NCBI GenBank assembly: GCA_029945375.1 | Contig: CM057058.1 | Location: forward strand, 868,001 to 932,000 | Length of the DNA: 64,000 nucleotides | Reading direction: 5' to 3' | Source of the DNA: Agaricus subrufescens | Lineage: Eukaryota > Basidiomycota > Agaricomycetes > Agaricales > Agaricaceae | Shown here: one piece after another, positions 25,060 through 37,723 of the stretch | How positions within the stretch are numbered: the first letter of the stretch is position 1 | Layout: the number at the start of each line of letters is the position of its first letter | Notes under the pieces: model-generated | The model's input: only the letters and a program-made list of their open reading frames with translations | Told to the model about the DNA's origin: nothing | Databases searched by the model: none | Position numbers and translations under genes: made by a program

Positions 25060-25979
25060 ATGGATGCGACTCAGTCTGCGTCTAGCACATTCAAGCGCGG
25101 AGAAGGGTATTTCGCTCTAAGGAACATACAGGATATCTCTGGCTCTGGACTTACTATGATTTCACACCCGAAAGCCAAAGTATCCGCCAAGGCAAGTCTT
25201 ACTGCTTCATTTTCTTTCTGAAGCTAACTTCGGCTTTTAAGGGTCTCAATCTCGTTGGAGAACTTAGTGCTCGGTTTGAAGACCTTCTTTCGCTACAATT
25301 CAACACCCCACCCGGCTTAAAGAAAACGAGCCTACCCAAAACAGCGACAAAGCAGGCGTCGGAGGTGCTCTCACGAACAGAATCCCTTTCAAGCCTCTCC
25401 TCCGTGACCTCATATGGACAGGAAAAAAGCTCTTTCGAGGTTTGTCCTGTCTTCCTTGAACGTGCGTGTAATAACCCCAGACTAGTCCCCCAGCTCGAGA
25501 GCAGGGTCGTTGAGTCCTGATTTCTTGAAACCTCTGAAAGTCAAACCTACTGTATGTTATTTACTTACCCTCGAGTATCTGCTAATCTGTCGATTTAGGT
25601 ATCCAGTAACCCTTACGAGACCTGCTACAGGATTAAGCTCTATAATGGGAAACCTGATCAGTACTGGTACTACTATCGTATCGGTAGACGAATCGAATTA
25701 CCTCCTAAGGTTCCGCAAGGCTCAGTCATACAAGAGAAGGCTCTTTTTGTGTGTGATGTTGTCAATCACGTTGACGGGGAATCAAGATGCGTTGAACGCC
25801 AAGTATGGATCAATAATGGAAAGAAGAAAGTAGATTGGGTAATTGCGCAGGGTGCCAGTGCAGTCCAGGAGTTCGACGGGAGGAAATATGCATTTTACAT
25901 TAGCGACGAAGGACCTCGATGGGTGCAGAAAAAGTCCTTATCCAAGATGAAACGTAATCATAGCTCTCGATATGTCTAG
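25060..25979 (+). CDS. 258-aa protein of unknown function
   Basis: The model has four exons: 25,060-25,191, 25,242-25,439, 25,486-25,551 and 25,599-25,979. All joins are in frame. The first intron uses a GC-AG pair (AAG|GCAAGT), the others GT-AG. The N-terminal half is Ser/Thr-rich and disordered (SRTESLSSLSSVTSYGQ). The C-terminal 125 residues are compact and aromatic: YRIKLYNGKPDQYWYYYRIG, CDVVNHVDGESRCVERQVW, VDWVIAQGASAVQEF, ending in a basic tail KMKRNHSSRYV that could act as a nuclear signal. No membrane span, no recognised family. Its start lies about 290 bp from the small minus-strand gene, so they may share a promoter. Confidence 0.65.
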
Positions 25980-26351
25980 TTTTTTTTTTGTAATTTACTA
26001 GCTGCTGCGCTGCGACTGTGCGTGATCACGTGGCTTTGATTGATGTCCAACGGCGGTCCGAGTCGTGTGAAGTTTTAAACCCACGCCTACCTTCTCCTGA
26101 CTGCCACCACTGCGATTCGATGATTTCGATACCAGCAGAATCCTCATTTCTAGCAAGAGATATCATACCTTGCGCGATTCTACTGAACCCCAAGAGTACA
26201 CTACGTCCTTGGATGATTCATTTTCTGCCGAGAGTACATATGTCCTCGTGCAAATCGTCAGCTTTCATCTTGCAACCGGAGGTATCATACCCTTGCAAGT
26301 ATGACTCTGTTCAAGTGAATGTTATTATCCTTGAATCTTCACGCCAAGAGG

Positions 26352-27912
26352 ATGCGCGTCATTGTACCCGTCTTCTTACCATGGCTCGTGGCAACCCTCT
26401 GTCTCCGTGGTGACCTCTACGGGGCTCCCTTGTTCTCGTTCAGGAAACGTATTTCAGTGAGTCGTCCTGCATGTAACATACCCGGTAGTTGTTGTTTTGT
26501 TTAATGCCGGCTGATAAGGTTCTTGATAGCGCCACTCCTCTGTTAAATACTTTTCGACTAGGTTGTCGCGGTTTCTTGGTGCCACACTCTAATACCCGTC
26601 GTTTATCTATCTCTGATTATGGAGGTTCGTTTATTCATCAGATCATTTTCCTAACTAAGCTGTTGTTCTTAGTCTAATGGTTCCGCTATTCCTACATATT
26701 TGCAAAATCCGAAGCATTCAATCGGACGTTCAGGGGGTATGGGTGATAACAGTGAATTGCGGCCTTTGGATGACGGCATGGAGGTTTTAGAGGTATCTAT
26801 TCTTTCAAGTCAAATATTTCTCCTACTCATATCAGTAGAATATGGTTTCTCGTCTAGTCGAAGTCAAATTCAGTTCATCCATTGCTCAGCATGACCGTCG
26901 CAGTCAAGAAAAAGCGGATGTCATGGAAGCATCATTACGAAGCGAGATCTATGGTTGCAGACAATACCTCACAGACCAGACTGTTCTTATCAATAAGTGC
27001 ATCGATTTCAATGTAAGTTTACTTCTTTAGTCGAGGGTATTGTGCTTATTCCTTCTCAGTTGTCTCATCAGCGGGCCCTGGAAAGTCAACGCACTGAAGT
27101 TGATGGGGCACTAGCTCTCATTAAAGACGACATACATGAACTTCGTAGCGAGCATGAGAAGTTTCAAGGCGAATGCTCAAAATGTTCAAAGGATATTGAG
27201 GCCTTGGAGGGCATAGTTGGCGGAATTCAAAGTGATTTACAATCCTTTACTGAACGTATTCGGTCTTTTCAGGAGCACATGAAGCTACTTGGTGAACGTA
27301 TACAGCGTTTTGAGGAACCAAGACCTTCACTTGACTCCCAGCCGGAGATTTTCGTTTCTGGCTTGGAGGTGGTCGAGTCACTGTCCAAAGATGTAGCGCA
27401 ACTCTATCAATCATGCGAGACTCTCAAGACCCAATTGGACGCGTTTTCTCCTTCAAATGACACATATTTTACTGGTTCCAATAGCTTGCGAAGCACCGGG
27501 CAAGATTATGTGACGTTGGCTAGTATGTGGCAAATACTTTAATTATGTGGATTGGTTCTGAAGTAGTGATGCAGCTGAGATTGATAACGCCATCACACGC
27601 GACCGACTGAGGTGGAGCTTCAAGTTTCTCATCTCGTCTGCAAACTTTTGTGTTGCTGTATATCGAGGTGAGGTTCCACTGTCATTTTCTACCACCATTT
27701 GCTTAATATGACCAGCGTTGCGAAAGCACACCTCGAAAATATGTGTGGACTGTGTGGACATTTCACAGCCCACGACCTTGACTCTGTTAATATCCATGGC
27801 ATCATCTTTGTTTGTACTTGTCGCTGCATTTTTTTTTCGCAGCCGATTGTACTTCGGTGAGGATGTTCATCTTGAGGAACGAGCCCTTTTTTATGACCCT
27901 TATGGAATATGA
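26352..27912 (+). CDS. Signal-peptide, coiled-coil, tail-anchored membrane protein
   Basis: Exon 1 (26,352-26,456) encodes a signal peptide-like start MRVIVPVFLPWLVATLCL. Exons at about 26,855-27,012 and 27,060-27,520 encode a long helical, heptad-like region (ALIKDDIHELRSEHEKFQ, IQSDLQSFTERIRSFQEHMK, RIQRFEEP). After introns at about 27,522-27,563 and 27,668-27,714 the last exon encodes a membrane span (LTLLISMASSLFVLVAAFFF) and a short tail ending ALFYDPYGI, with the stop at 27,910-27,912. The path between 26,519 and 26,670 is not fully resolved. Inferred topology: the coil in the ER/perinuclear lumen, a single span near the C terminus. This general architecture is shared by fungal nuclear-fusion proteins of the Kar5 kind, but the cysteine pattern of that family was not recognised, so it is left unnamed. 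Adjacent in the element to a SUN gene. Confidence 0.6.
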
Positions 27913-28221
27913 TAGAATATCGTTTATCACCCTCGTCTGGTTCAATGTCATTGTGCCTTGCGCTTATTCCATAGTGTAACATACATACGTCTGCTTACCT
28001 CGTCGGCTCAGTTACGGAGATAGCAGCTCGTCGGAGATATTTTCAGGAAAATCACTCAGGACAAGATAAATAAAGCAATCTTTGTCTTTGCGCGGCCCTT
28101 GTTTCCATGAGAGTGCCGATGTTTTCAGACCCTCATGGTAGCTTTGTTTTATCGGCGCGTAGTGGTATATTTAAAAGCCGGTTTGACAAACTTGCTGGCT
28201 CTCAGTCTTTCCTTTTCTTTC

Positions 28222-31200
28222 ATGAGAACGTACGTCTATTCTTTTAATGCTTTCTACCGTTGGTGAACCTTTTTGTAGTGATAGCAGTGCACCGGAACGG
28301 CGTAAGGAGAGAGCCTTTGATCCTCTACGTCGATCGTGCGAGGCAGAGTCCAATGATGCAAAACATGCCATACCAGAAAAACGTAAGCAGAGAGCCTTTC
28401 ATGCTGTACGTCGATCTTGTGGGCCAAGGTCAAAAACAAGCCGTCAGTCAGCTAGAGGCACACATGACGAGGCTACCAATAATTCGAGCGGATCTGGTGG
28501 AAAAGCATTTGTAAACGTACCTGAGCCGCAAGATGAAGAGCATGGTATGTTCCATCCAACCACTTTTTCTACTATCCTTTACTGATTTTTCGAAGGTCAC
28601 AGCCTCCACCAACAACCTGAATCGTTATTCCTTCCGGAAAGTACCCCTGAACATTCGGTAAAGTGGGAAGACACCGAGGTGGAGCTTGAGAGAGATGCTG
28701 AAAATATGTCTTTTGACGGTTTCGACACTCCTACCACAAACATTCTATTTTCGCGAGCCTCATCAACTCAATCCGGTCCTACCGTTACGCAATCATGTGA
28801 AACAAGATCCCCCACAATGCTCATCGTTCCTGCTGTATCTCCTTCGCTACATCAGCTCGGCTCTCCTTTAGAGTTTAGGTCGGACGATGGGATCGACATA
28901 ATGGATGAAGTCGAGGAGTGTGATCGGATGGAAATTGAAGAAGACTACAACAAAGCCCAAAAAATGACGATTACAGAAGCAAACGATGAGCGATCAAATC
29001 CAGGTGAATCACCTATCGCAAGGAGTAGTGTGCCCCAGAAACGTAGTCGGGAAGACGGCTCATGCCGCGAGCAAGGAATGTCAAAGAAATTCCACTACGA
29101 AACACGAGACAATGTTTCCGGTTCACTCGACGTTGCACTCCCCGAGTCTAGTTATACAACAGGTGTGGCATTGTCGTGATCCGAGTTACATGTATTGATA
29201 CTTGTCAAGGTGTTCCCCGGCTCGATTTGAGGATCGCGTCAAAGCATCGTAGAGGCATCTCAAAGCAGCCCCGTGCCGCTGTGAAAACCTCAATTGAATA
29301 CGACAGTTCGTCTCAGCCTGTACCACGTGGTGAACGCCGGGAAATGATTCGTATGGAAATTGGTGGGGCTCAAAGCTTCTGGGATCATCCACCAGCGCAT
29401 GGAGCAGAGGTCCGAGCAGTCGTGAAATCAAAGGGACTGGAAAGGACAGCTATCAATAAGGAAGATAAGGTGGCCGTGAGATTAAAAAGGAAAGCAGACA
29501 TACCAATCGACGTGACCAAGGAGGGAGGTAAAGGGCGTGTTGCAGAAGAAGAAAAAGAGGACGTCAGAGAGGAAATGGATCGGAGTGGGAGTGGAAGTAG
29601 TATATGGAAGTTTGCTGTTGACGACACAGGCGAGCGGAACGGTCGTAAGCTAGATGGGTCGCAAGAGGCAACGGACAACGAGGAAGAAGAAGTAGTGGAA
29701 GAAGAGATAAAAGTATTAGCAATGAAGAGGAAACCAGAGGTTGACGTGTCGGAGGAAGGAATGAAGGGGAAGGATCCAGAAGAAAGGCCGGAGGGTGTTG
29801 GAGAAAATTTGAATCCGAAAGAAAGGAGAGGCAATATTTGGAACTTTCCTATCGACGATAGAGGATCAATGGATGACGAGGCATCTAATGGGGAGGCTGA
29901 TGTAGAGCATGCAAATCACGAAGACCACAATCTCGAACTTACGACCGAGGAAGAAGCAGAAGGCAGAATGGACCCCTTGGCGATGAAATTTGCCAATTAT
30001 AGGGTGCAGGAGTCAGTAGAGAAAGAAATGTCAATTGGTTAGTCTTTGTTCCTACGTGTTTTTGTATATTGGTTCCTAATTTACACACGTTCAAAGATAT
30101 GCGGGTCGACAGAGACGCGGGTGCGCAAATTTTCTTCATTGTCCTGCTCTATCTCATAATATTTAGAAACTACTGAAGATAGTACGAAACGCTTTAGGCC
30201 ACGGATTCAGCGTTATGAAGCATTTGAGCGTCAGCAATCCATCGTTGTAAGTAGTTCTGTTTTACCTTTTTACCGAGGTATCCATGCACACTAGTGTCAG
30301 GATTGTGGCAAATGCAAATCCTGTGGTCAGCTACTCGAAGGTCGAACGCTCGGAGGCGATAGTGATACGGGCGATCAAGTTATATCGCCTGCTGTCAGAA
30401 TGTTGTCAAAGTCCAAGCAATCTCGGCATCGAGCCACCGCAAAATCTTTCACAGACGAACGCTGTAGTCCGGAAGACGGTTCGGGGGATACAGTAAAAGG
30501 GAGCAACAAGGCAGAGCACAAAATATATACACCCAAACGTCGCCCTGCCGATGATAATGAATTCAAGGTTAGTTGCAGATGCTCTCTTCTTCACTCTGGC
30601 TTAATACAGCCTAGGCCGAAATTCGAAGGGAGATTGCCTATTTGTTCAATACGGAAAATCCAGATATCCGTGTGGCCGCCCCCCAGCAGGTTAGGTGTTT
30701 TGCGAACACCAACAAGGCAGTAGACGGCCCACAACTAGATGATATATTTTTCGATTTTGATGGCCCCTCCCCAGTCACGCCTTGGAATATTCGCATCGCC
30801 CACTTACTTACCAAAAGATACGTTGCACAACCGGGCGTCATGGTCAAGGACGAAGTCAGAGTCAAGAAAGCCTTCACTCAACGTCTTCGAAAGTTACATG
30901 TGTCCTATCAACGATCTCTAAGAACTTTGTCATCCGACGAAATCACTGCAGGAGAGGCTAAAACGCGCCTTGTTAATCAAAAAACGCGACAGTACTATGT
31001 GAGCTGTTTCATTATATCCGGTTAACTTTCTAACTTATAGACGGCGCAGCAAAGGAACAGACGTGAAAAGGTTGCTTTAACCTTAGCTACAAAAGGACCC
31101 ACCATGGCCAGGCATGCACAATTATGGAAGACTATACCTCAGGAAGCATGTAGTGAAGATGAGGAAATCACGTATGCTACTGGCACACGGTTCGAGAAAC

Positions 31201-31568
31201 GCACTCCGTTTTGGCGGAACCTAGATGCACAAGATTTCTTTGCAGTCTGGGATCATTTGGATATCGCGCAGAGGTATGGGCCCGATGGTAAACCTAAGGG
31301 CAAGGGCAGGTTCCCCCGTTACCGCCATCAACCGAATCCACCCCGCAAGAACATCGACGCGCCTATTGCTCCTGGACTTCCGCTTAATTTTTACGATCCA
31401 CTTTGGTACAGCACCCTCGACGAGATTGAAAAAGAGGCCGTTAATGCTCGGCCTCCGATTGATTTAACATTACCTCGAGGCATCCTTCGGTATGTGTCAC
31501 AGTCGTCTGATACCCCTGCCACACGGACTGATTGTATCACAGCTTTGGTCAAAGGCATGCCCATATAA
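28222..31568 (+). CDS. Large acidic/basic nuclear-type protein of unknown function
   Basis: A hand-spliced model of about nine exons starts MRT|DSSAPERRKERAFDPL at 28,222. In-frame introns lie at about 28,230-28,276, 28,544-28,595, 29,161-29,208, 30,041-30,096, 30,121-30,166, 30,249-30,299, 30,569-30,610 and 31,000-31,039, with the stop at 31,566-31,568; roughly 980 aa. Short duplicated units are seen: RAF(D/H)(P)LRRSCE-type at the N terminus, and KRK...(S)IW(K/N)F(A/P)(V/I)DD in the lysine/glutamate-rich middle. A DCGKCKSC motif at about 30,300-30,323 could bind metal. The C-terminal third (FDGPSPVTPWNIRIAHLL, FWRNLDAQDFFAVWDHL) looks globular. Such a protein upstream of Tnp2 invites comparison with the accessory TnpA DNA-binding protein of CACTA elements; that is inference only. 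Confidence 0.6.
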
Positions 31569-31674
31569 GGACTCGTGATGATCGCCCACTGCCAGCTTGA
31601 ATTTCTTTGTTTTAGTTAACCCCGTTCGGAAAACAATAAATATATATACGTCTACTCAAGAAATCTTCCCTTTC

Positions 31675-34600
31675 ATGGCCCCAAACTTTTGTCGTTGCCC
31701 TCAGTGTGGTCCAGATGGCCGCCGTCTTGGTACCATCGAGTTCCAAATCCATCAAGTGTCGGATAATCGTCATGAAGCTCTTGCCCACATTCCAAGTGAA
31801 AGCAGTGCTGAGCTTACATCACTTGATTCACCGACATTCTTGGTAGACGTCGGCCAACCGTCGGGACTTCATAATCACCCCACATCACCAGCACGTTATG
31901 CCGCCGCATGGGCATGGCTAGCCCAAGTTGATGCCCAGCTACTCCAACGAAACGCATCCATCCTCAGAGGCCGACTCCGATCTCACTCATTCAGATTCTC
32001 TATCCCGCCTCGCAGTCAGACGCACCTGTATCCTCTCGTTGACCCCACGGTACTTGCACTCGATGACAACTCGCAGCACAATCGTTTGGTTATAAGCCAC
32101 GATCGATGGTTAGAACAACAGAAATTAGCTGGTCATTCATACTTGAAGGATTGCATTGGAGATACGTCCTTATCACGGGAACTTATACTCATGTTAAAAC
32201 GATTGCGACGTGATAGTACCGAGATTTCTTCTATGAAGCAGCTCGAATGGGAAAGGCAACGGTGTATAGCTTCAGAGGTCAATCAAGTAGATCCAGGTAA
32301 GAGCATTTGCTCGTCTTAACTTTCCTCGCTTATGCGCTACAACAGGGCCATATATGGATTCACCATTTTCCAGTATGGAACCTTGGGTAGCACTTTGGTA
32401 TATTCTAGTGCTCTCCCTCCACCTACTTTCTGGCGTATCTCTGAAGATTTGCACATTCTATTTCTCCGGCTTAAAGCAGCAACCGAATGTTTTTGACGTG
32501 CCCAAAGAGGTCGAGGTGCAATGTCAGTCCCTGCCCGGCACCGTTGAAACCATCGTCAAGCGAACCAATATCACTCCGAAATTCAAATCCTTCATTTGTT
32601 GTCCTAACTGTTTCTCGCTTTACGACCATGAAGATGGGGTCCCGCGAGTCTGCACCTCCGTTGAGGATCCTGGCGGTCCTACATGTGGAGCTGCCTTGTA
32701 CAAAAACAGCACTAACAAGCCTGTTCGCGAGTATATCATGCATGACTTCAAAGACTGGCTTGCCCGACTATACGCAAGACCTGGTATGGAAGAGTATCTC
32801 GACAGGGATGTTTACGGTTCCACTACAGAAATGAATGATATTTGGGATGGATCTGTTCTGAGGAGCTTTAACGGCACAGACGGCAAATTGTTTGTGCCCC
32901 ACGGACGTAGACATGTAGAGGGGCGGTTAATTTTTAGCCTCAACATGGACTCTTTCAATCCCTTTGGAAACATGCAAAACGGCAAGCACGTCTCCATTGG
33001 CGCCATTTACATGACTTGTCTTAATCTCCCACGCGAGCTCCGGAACAAAATGGAGAATATCTTTCTCGTTGGTATCATTCCGGGACCTAACGAACCTTCC
33101 CTCACGCAAATCAATCATATTACCAAGCCCCTTATCGATGTTCTACTTGAGCTCTGGATGCCTGGCGTTTATTTGCGCCGAACTCGTAAATACCCGAGAG
33201 GTAGAAGAGTGAAGGCTGCCGTTGTTCCCCTGGTTTCCGACCTCCTTGCTGCAAAGAAGATGGCTGCATTCGCGAGTGCTACATCCAAAAACTTCTGCTC
33301 CCATTGTCACATAACACTCAACGAGATACACAATCTCGATTACTGGACTTGGAAGCGACGAACTTGGAATGAACATCTCATGAATGCCAATGCCTGGAAG
33401 AATGCTTTGACCAGCGAAGAGCGGGATAGGATCTTCGCCAACTATGGGGTGCGATGGTCAGAATTATTGCGACTACCATATTGGGACCCATCGTCATTTG
33501 TTGTCATTGATTCGATGCATTGTTTCTACCTGGGTTTGTTCAACCGACACGCCGTTCAAGTATGGGGTATGGATGCAACAAAAGATGACAGCGACAGCAC
33601 CGTTCACAAGCTTAAGGCTCCAAATGAGGGAGCGATGCAGGCAATGGCATTCTTTCAAGCGAATGACCTTTCAAGGCTAGCTAGCTCATCCTGGAACGCC
33701 CTCGCCTTTGTATGTGCCAGTTTGGGCATTCCTTGTGATGGAACAAAGGAGGATATGCTCCTGCGACTCAAAAACGTGAGCTTCCCTGTCGATTAATCTC
33801 TTGACCACGACTGAAGCCAAAGCATCTCAGCGGTGGAACGACAGCAATGCGCTAGGCTCAACTCAAATACCTATCTCTGTAAGTATTTGACCGGATATTT
33901 GGATATGGACTCTCCCTTATTCTGATATTTGGCGATCAAGAAGGTTGCCACGTCGAGTAACAGCGTCACCCCACTTCAAGCCATGCAAACAATCCTAGAG
34001 ATACCCTCAATCGATGTGGACAATGTCACAGAATCAAACTTATCAAAAGAGGAGGCCACGAATCTCTGGCATAATGCCACGAAATCCAAATTGAGAAGTC
34101 GCAAAAAGGGCGATCTTCTAGCTATACTACTTCATCAAGGGGTCGCTCGAGCTGAACTTGAAACATTAAAGAAGAATGATTTGTTTGACAAGATTCAAGC
34201 ACTGGTAATCCGCCGAACATATGCTTAAGAATACCTATTGACTATTTTCTCAGCGGAAGGAGCAACGCATCATTGATATTAATGAGAAAAAACTACGAGT
34301 GGGGAACCCAGTAAAAACATCTCGACTCACCCGTCAATCATCTTCAATAATTATCAGCCAAGACCATGGTTACGTGAAAGCGGCAATCCCGGCAGCTGTA
34401 GAACGCCACCTCCTGGCACATGGGCATGTCGAAGGCACGGTTTCAGTTGTACGTTTACTGTTTAGTCGGATAGGTTTCTGTTCCTCTGACCCCGACTTTA
34501 GCCCCCCCGAACAGCACCGGACATAGCAGGGAATACCGAAAAATATGTTTTAGGCAAGACGATGATTCCAAAGATCCGCGAAGACATGGGTCGGTTGATC

Positions 34601-35788
34601 ATTCCTTCATGGGTACCAAAAGGTCCAGCACACCCTGGTGAAGCAAAGGGGGGGAAACTTCACGCTGATCAATGGCGTTCTTTCTTCACCATCAATCTCC
34701 CCATAACCTTGCTCAGACTGTGGGGCGGTGATTATGCTGAAAGCAAGAAAGGACAAATGTTGGGGAATTTTTTCCATCTAGTCACTGCAGTAGAACTTGC
34801 CTCACGCCGCACTGTAACAGAGAGGCATGTTCGGCTTTATGAGGAACACATGCATCAGTATTTGGTAACATTATCACGGTTGTTCCCTAAAACCAAGCTA
34901 GTCCCTAATCAACATAACGCCCTACACTTTGGAGAGTATCTCCGACGTTTCGGCCCTACGCACGGATGGAGGTGTTTTGCCTTTGAACGCTTCAATTATC
35001 TACTCCAACAGACTAGCACCAACAAGATCGTTGGTTCGTGTGGTTACTTATATCCCAAAACACGTTGCTGACATGTCTCTCCAGGTAAAATAGAGGGAAC
35101 CATGTTCCGCAAATTCTGCATGGCCCAAAACCTTCGCTCGCTCTACAACTCAGGGCGGCTTCCAGACCAGTTACGTTTGCTGGTTGATAAATTTTCCACA
35201 ACTTTCAATCACGACTTACGTGGCACTCTCTTGAACGAAGACTCGAACAATCATTCATCAGACTGTGATCTGCGTCGCATGAAGGAAGGAATTTTATCCA
35301 GAGAAACGTATCAATTACTTGTTTCTTGGACAAAAATTCATGATTCTCAAGTATTCAAAGAGTTGTCTCGCAAAGTTCTGTATCTCAACGCCATCTACCG
35401 TGATGTTGTGTATAAAATTCATCGGCGATCTCCTCCCGACAGTCACATCATCTTCACTCTTGATGACACCGACGAAGGAAAACCTGGCTACATTGAGTGC
35501 ATATTTACTCACAGCCGCACGACAACAGATGGTAAACAACAGGAAGACACGTTTATTGTGGTACATCCCTACCAGACCGTGTCCTTACAAGAACCATATC
35601 AGAATGTTTCTCTCCATATGACAAAGTTTTCCTCTGCTTCTGGGTTTTTTTTCCGAAAAACACAGTTGCCTCCAACTCTTATTGTCATGAACCAGATTCG
35701 CGGTCATTTTGGCTTTGCACTTACGGACTATGACAATGAGCAACATTCGCAGATATTCCAGGGTCTTCCTCTTTTTAAGGTCTGTTGA
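31675..35788 (+). CDS. tnp2: Tnp2-type (CACTA/EnSpm) transposase
   Basis: Predicted to cut and join the ends of the element. The start at 31,675 gives MAPNFCRCPQCGPDG, with an N-terminal Cys cluster. The first intron is at about 32,297-32,345, followed by a long exon to about 33,775. Further in-frame introns lie near 33,776-33,821, 33,881-33,941, 34,204-34,253, 34,449-34,499 and 35,033-35,083. Landmarks: zinc-type FICCPNCFSLYDHE, LNMDSFNPFG (first Asp candidate), SIGAIYMTCLNLPRELR, a second cluster FCSHCHITL, PYWDPSSFVVIDSMHCFYLG (Tnp2 D-MH---LG motif), and late QHNALHFGEYLRRFGPTHGWRCFAFERFN, which matches the DUF4218-like end of Tnp2 proteins and offers the Glu. No internal stops; about 1,200 aa. 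Apparently intact, so the element may be autonomous. Confidence 0.85.
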
Positions 35789-36029
35789 AGCAGTCGTCAC
35801 TTTATCACCCTTGTAAGCTAATGCCAATCCTAGTGACCCTCCTCCTCTGATATTTCCTGCGCATCTAACAATCGTCTTATATCTGTCGTTACTATGTTGA
35901 AGTAAATATATTCTTTTTATTTAACGCTAGCCTACTTAACACAGAGTGTGCATTGGCGAACGCCTACTGACAGCCATTTAGTACTTGCGCGTACACCCAG
36001 GTCCCAAACACAGAGGCAAACGCCAAACG

Positions 36030-36400
36030 TGTTCAATGCTCATTCAATTCGGAGATTCAAGGTTGAAGATGTTGCCTGTGATTTTGAACCCAGACTAGCT
36101 CAGTTGGCGCAGTCTCGAGGGGAGTTCAAAGAGGCGCAGCTCTACTTGGACTATCTGCAAAAGGCTTTATTGCATGTCTGTTGTCGTCTGATTGCATCTA
36201 CGGAGTCTTCAATTCGTCATTGTATCATTCCTACGGGAATAGGTGCTGCTTTTGGGCTCAAAAGTTCAGTATCGGGGCTCGATCTCCTTACATCTCTTCG
36301 ATCGCATGGACGCCCAGAGGATCAAAGCCAACCTAAGCCTTATGAATAAGGCGATGATCCTCACAGTTCAAGACGGCCATATACGTGGATTGAAGACCCT
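36030..36400 (+). pseudogene. Remnant of L1-type gene, last exon
   Basis: The frame encodes DVACDFEPRLAQLAQSRGEF, then LDYLQKALLHVCCRLIASTES and IIPTGIGAAFGLKSSVSGL, nearly identical to the end of L1 on the other arm (15,351-15,720). After SGLDLLT the frame is shifted relative to L1 (DRMDAQRIKANLSLMNKA continues in another frame), so this copy is broken. No upstream L1 exons (repeat region or membrane span) are present. Confidence 0.75.
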
Positions 36401-37498
36401 TAACCATTCTCGAATTAATTTGAGATTTCGAGTTCATTATCATGTTGGGTATTCTCTCCCTCTTGGAGAAGTCGCGTAGGAGATTCGGAGATTCGGCATC
36501 ACGCGCAAACACGTGCAAACTCTGGAGCAACGAATCAGAGCAATTCATTAGTCATATGCTCCCACAAGCGCAGAGCGGCTGCACATTGTTCCTTCAAACC
36601 CATCTTCATGTTTCTGATCAGCTTACTCTTTTCCTATGACGCAGGAGAGTACGTATGTCCTCCAGTGCGCTTCAGAGAGAGCTTACAGCCCTTTGAAGTC
36701 ATCATCATCTGATGAAGTGTGCCAGAGCCCTTCAACATTACCCTGTGTTCGACGTCTGTTTCGTGGAGAGCATGCCGAATCCTCCACTAGATAGACTGTC
36801 AGAGGTTGCGCTATACCCTTCGCGGTTTTTGCACCAATTCTATAGAACCATGAGAGCTTATCGCCCTTGGGTCTGTGTTCTTCAGATGTATGTCGTGACG
36901 ATTGTTCTTTCAGGATCATTATTTTCACACCATCCTCCACCAGACATTGAAGAATCTGAGGTGCGTTTATTCCTTGTTGAAATGGTAGTTACAGCTAACG
37001 ATGACCATATATATGTAGGTTCCAAGCTGTGCAGCTGTAAGTATCCCTTGAGAACTTGGACTCACTCTCTGACCTCCCTCTTCCCGGCTACACGACGATT
37101 GATTAGCATCTAAGCTGGCGACAATGGTGACTCATGTCTCTCAAGCACAACATCCAATTAAACATCTTTCTCTTCGGACCAATGTAACCACAACTCTACC
37201 GAATAGACTCCGCACGAAGTTTTGTGAGGCCTCTTCTAGATTAAAAGCACAGACTGAATGATCAAAGAGAATCTTTCTAGTACAGTAACACTGACCATGA
37301 CTATATATGGGGGTTACTCAGATTTTATGAGATTGACTCGACGTTGAGTGACCGCTTTCAAAATCGCTATGATTCGCTCATGAATCTCTTATGCCTACAG
37401 TTTCTCACATGATACTCCCATACTTCCCCTTGACAGGGATGCAATTACATTCCATCCCAATAACCTCTTAGGAACCTCATTTGTATCGAGTTCCTCTT

Positions 37499-37723
37499 AT
37501 GACGGCCAGCTCAAGCACTAGCTTCCGAGCGGTTGTACGCGTAGTCATTCTACCTCATATATTGAAAGCTCACCGTCTTCCCAACCAGAGTAACGTACCT
37601 GGGGTTGCATACGTGGTATCCGATTCCGATCTCTTGAACAGGTAAGTTTATCTGGATTAGAGCTCGAAGACAATGCTAACAATATATATTTTGTACAACA
37701 GAACCGAGGGCTTGTTCACTTAA
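37499..37723 (+). pseudogene. Remnant of L2/L3-type gene, last exons
   Basis: A short frame MTASSSTSFRAVVRVV...VAYVVSDSDLLN(R) ends at a GTAAGT donor. An intron to about 37,700 is followed by the mini-exon TEGLFT and a stop at 37,721-37,723. The split LLN|R and the short tail match L2 and L3. The rest of the gene is missing, so it is probably non-functional. Confidence 0.55.

Noticed and set aside
26352..27912. Naming this protein a KASH partner of the SUN protein or a Kar5 homologue
   Set aside because: The tail ends DPYGI without the proline-rich KASH end, and the Kar5 cysteine pattern was not seen; only the general architecture fits.
30300..30323. CXXC-type DNA-binding domain from DCGKCKSC
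   Set aside because: The second cysteine cluster and the KFGG part of CXXC domains are missing.
31675..35788. Plavaka or KDZ (Kyakuja/Dileera/Zisupton) transposase
   Set aside because: The ID-MHCFYLG motif and the late RRFGP-HGW-CFAFERFN block fit Tnp2 proteins; the LHQ-HKGVFKDH-type Plavaka motif is absent.
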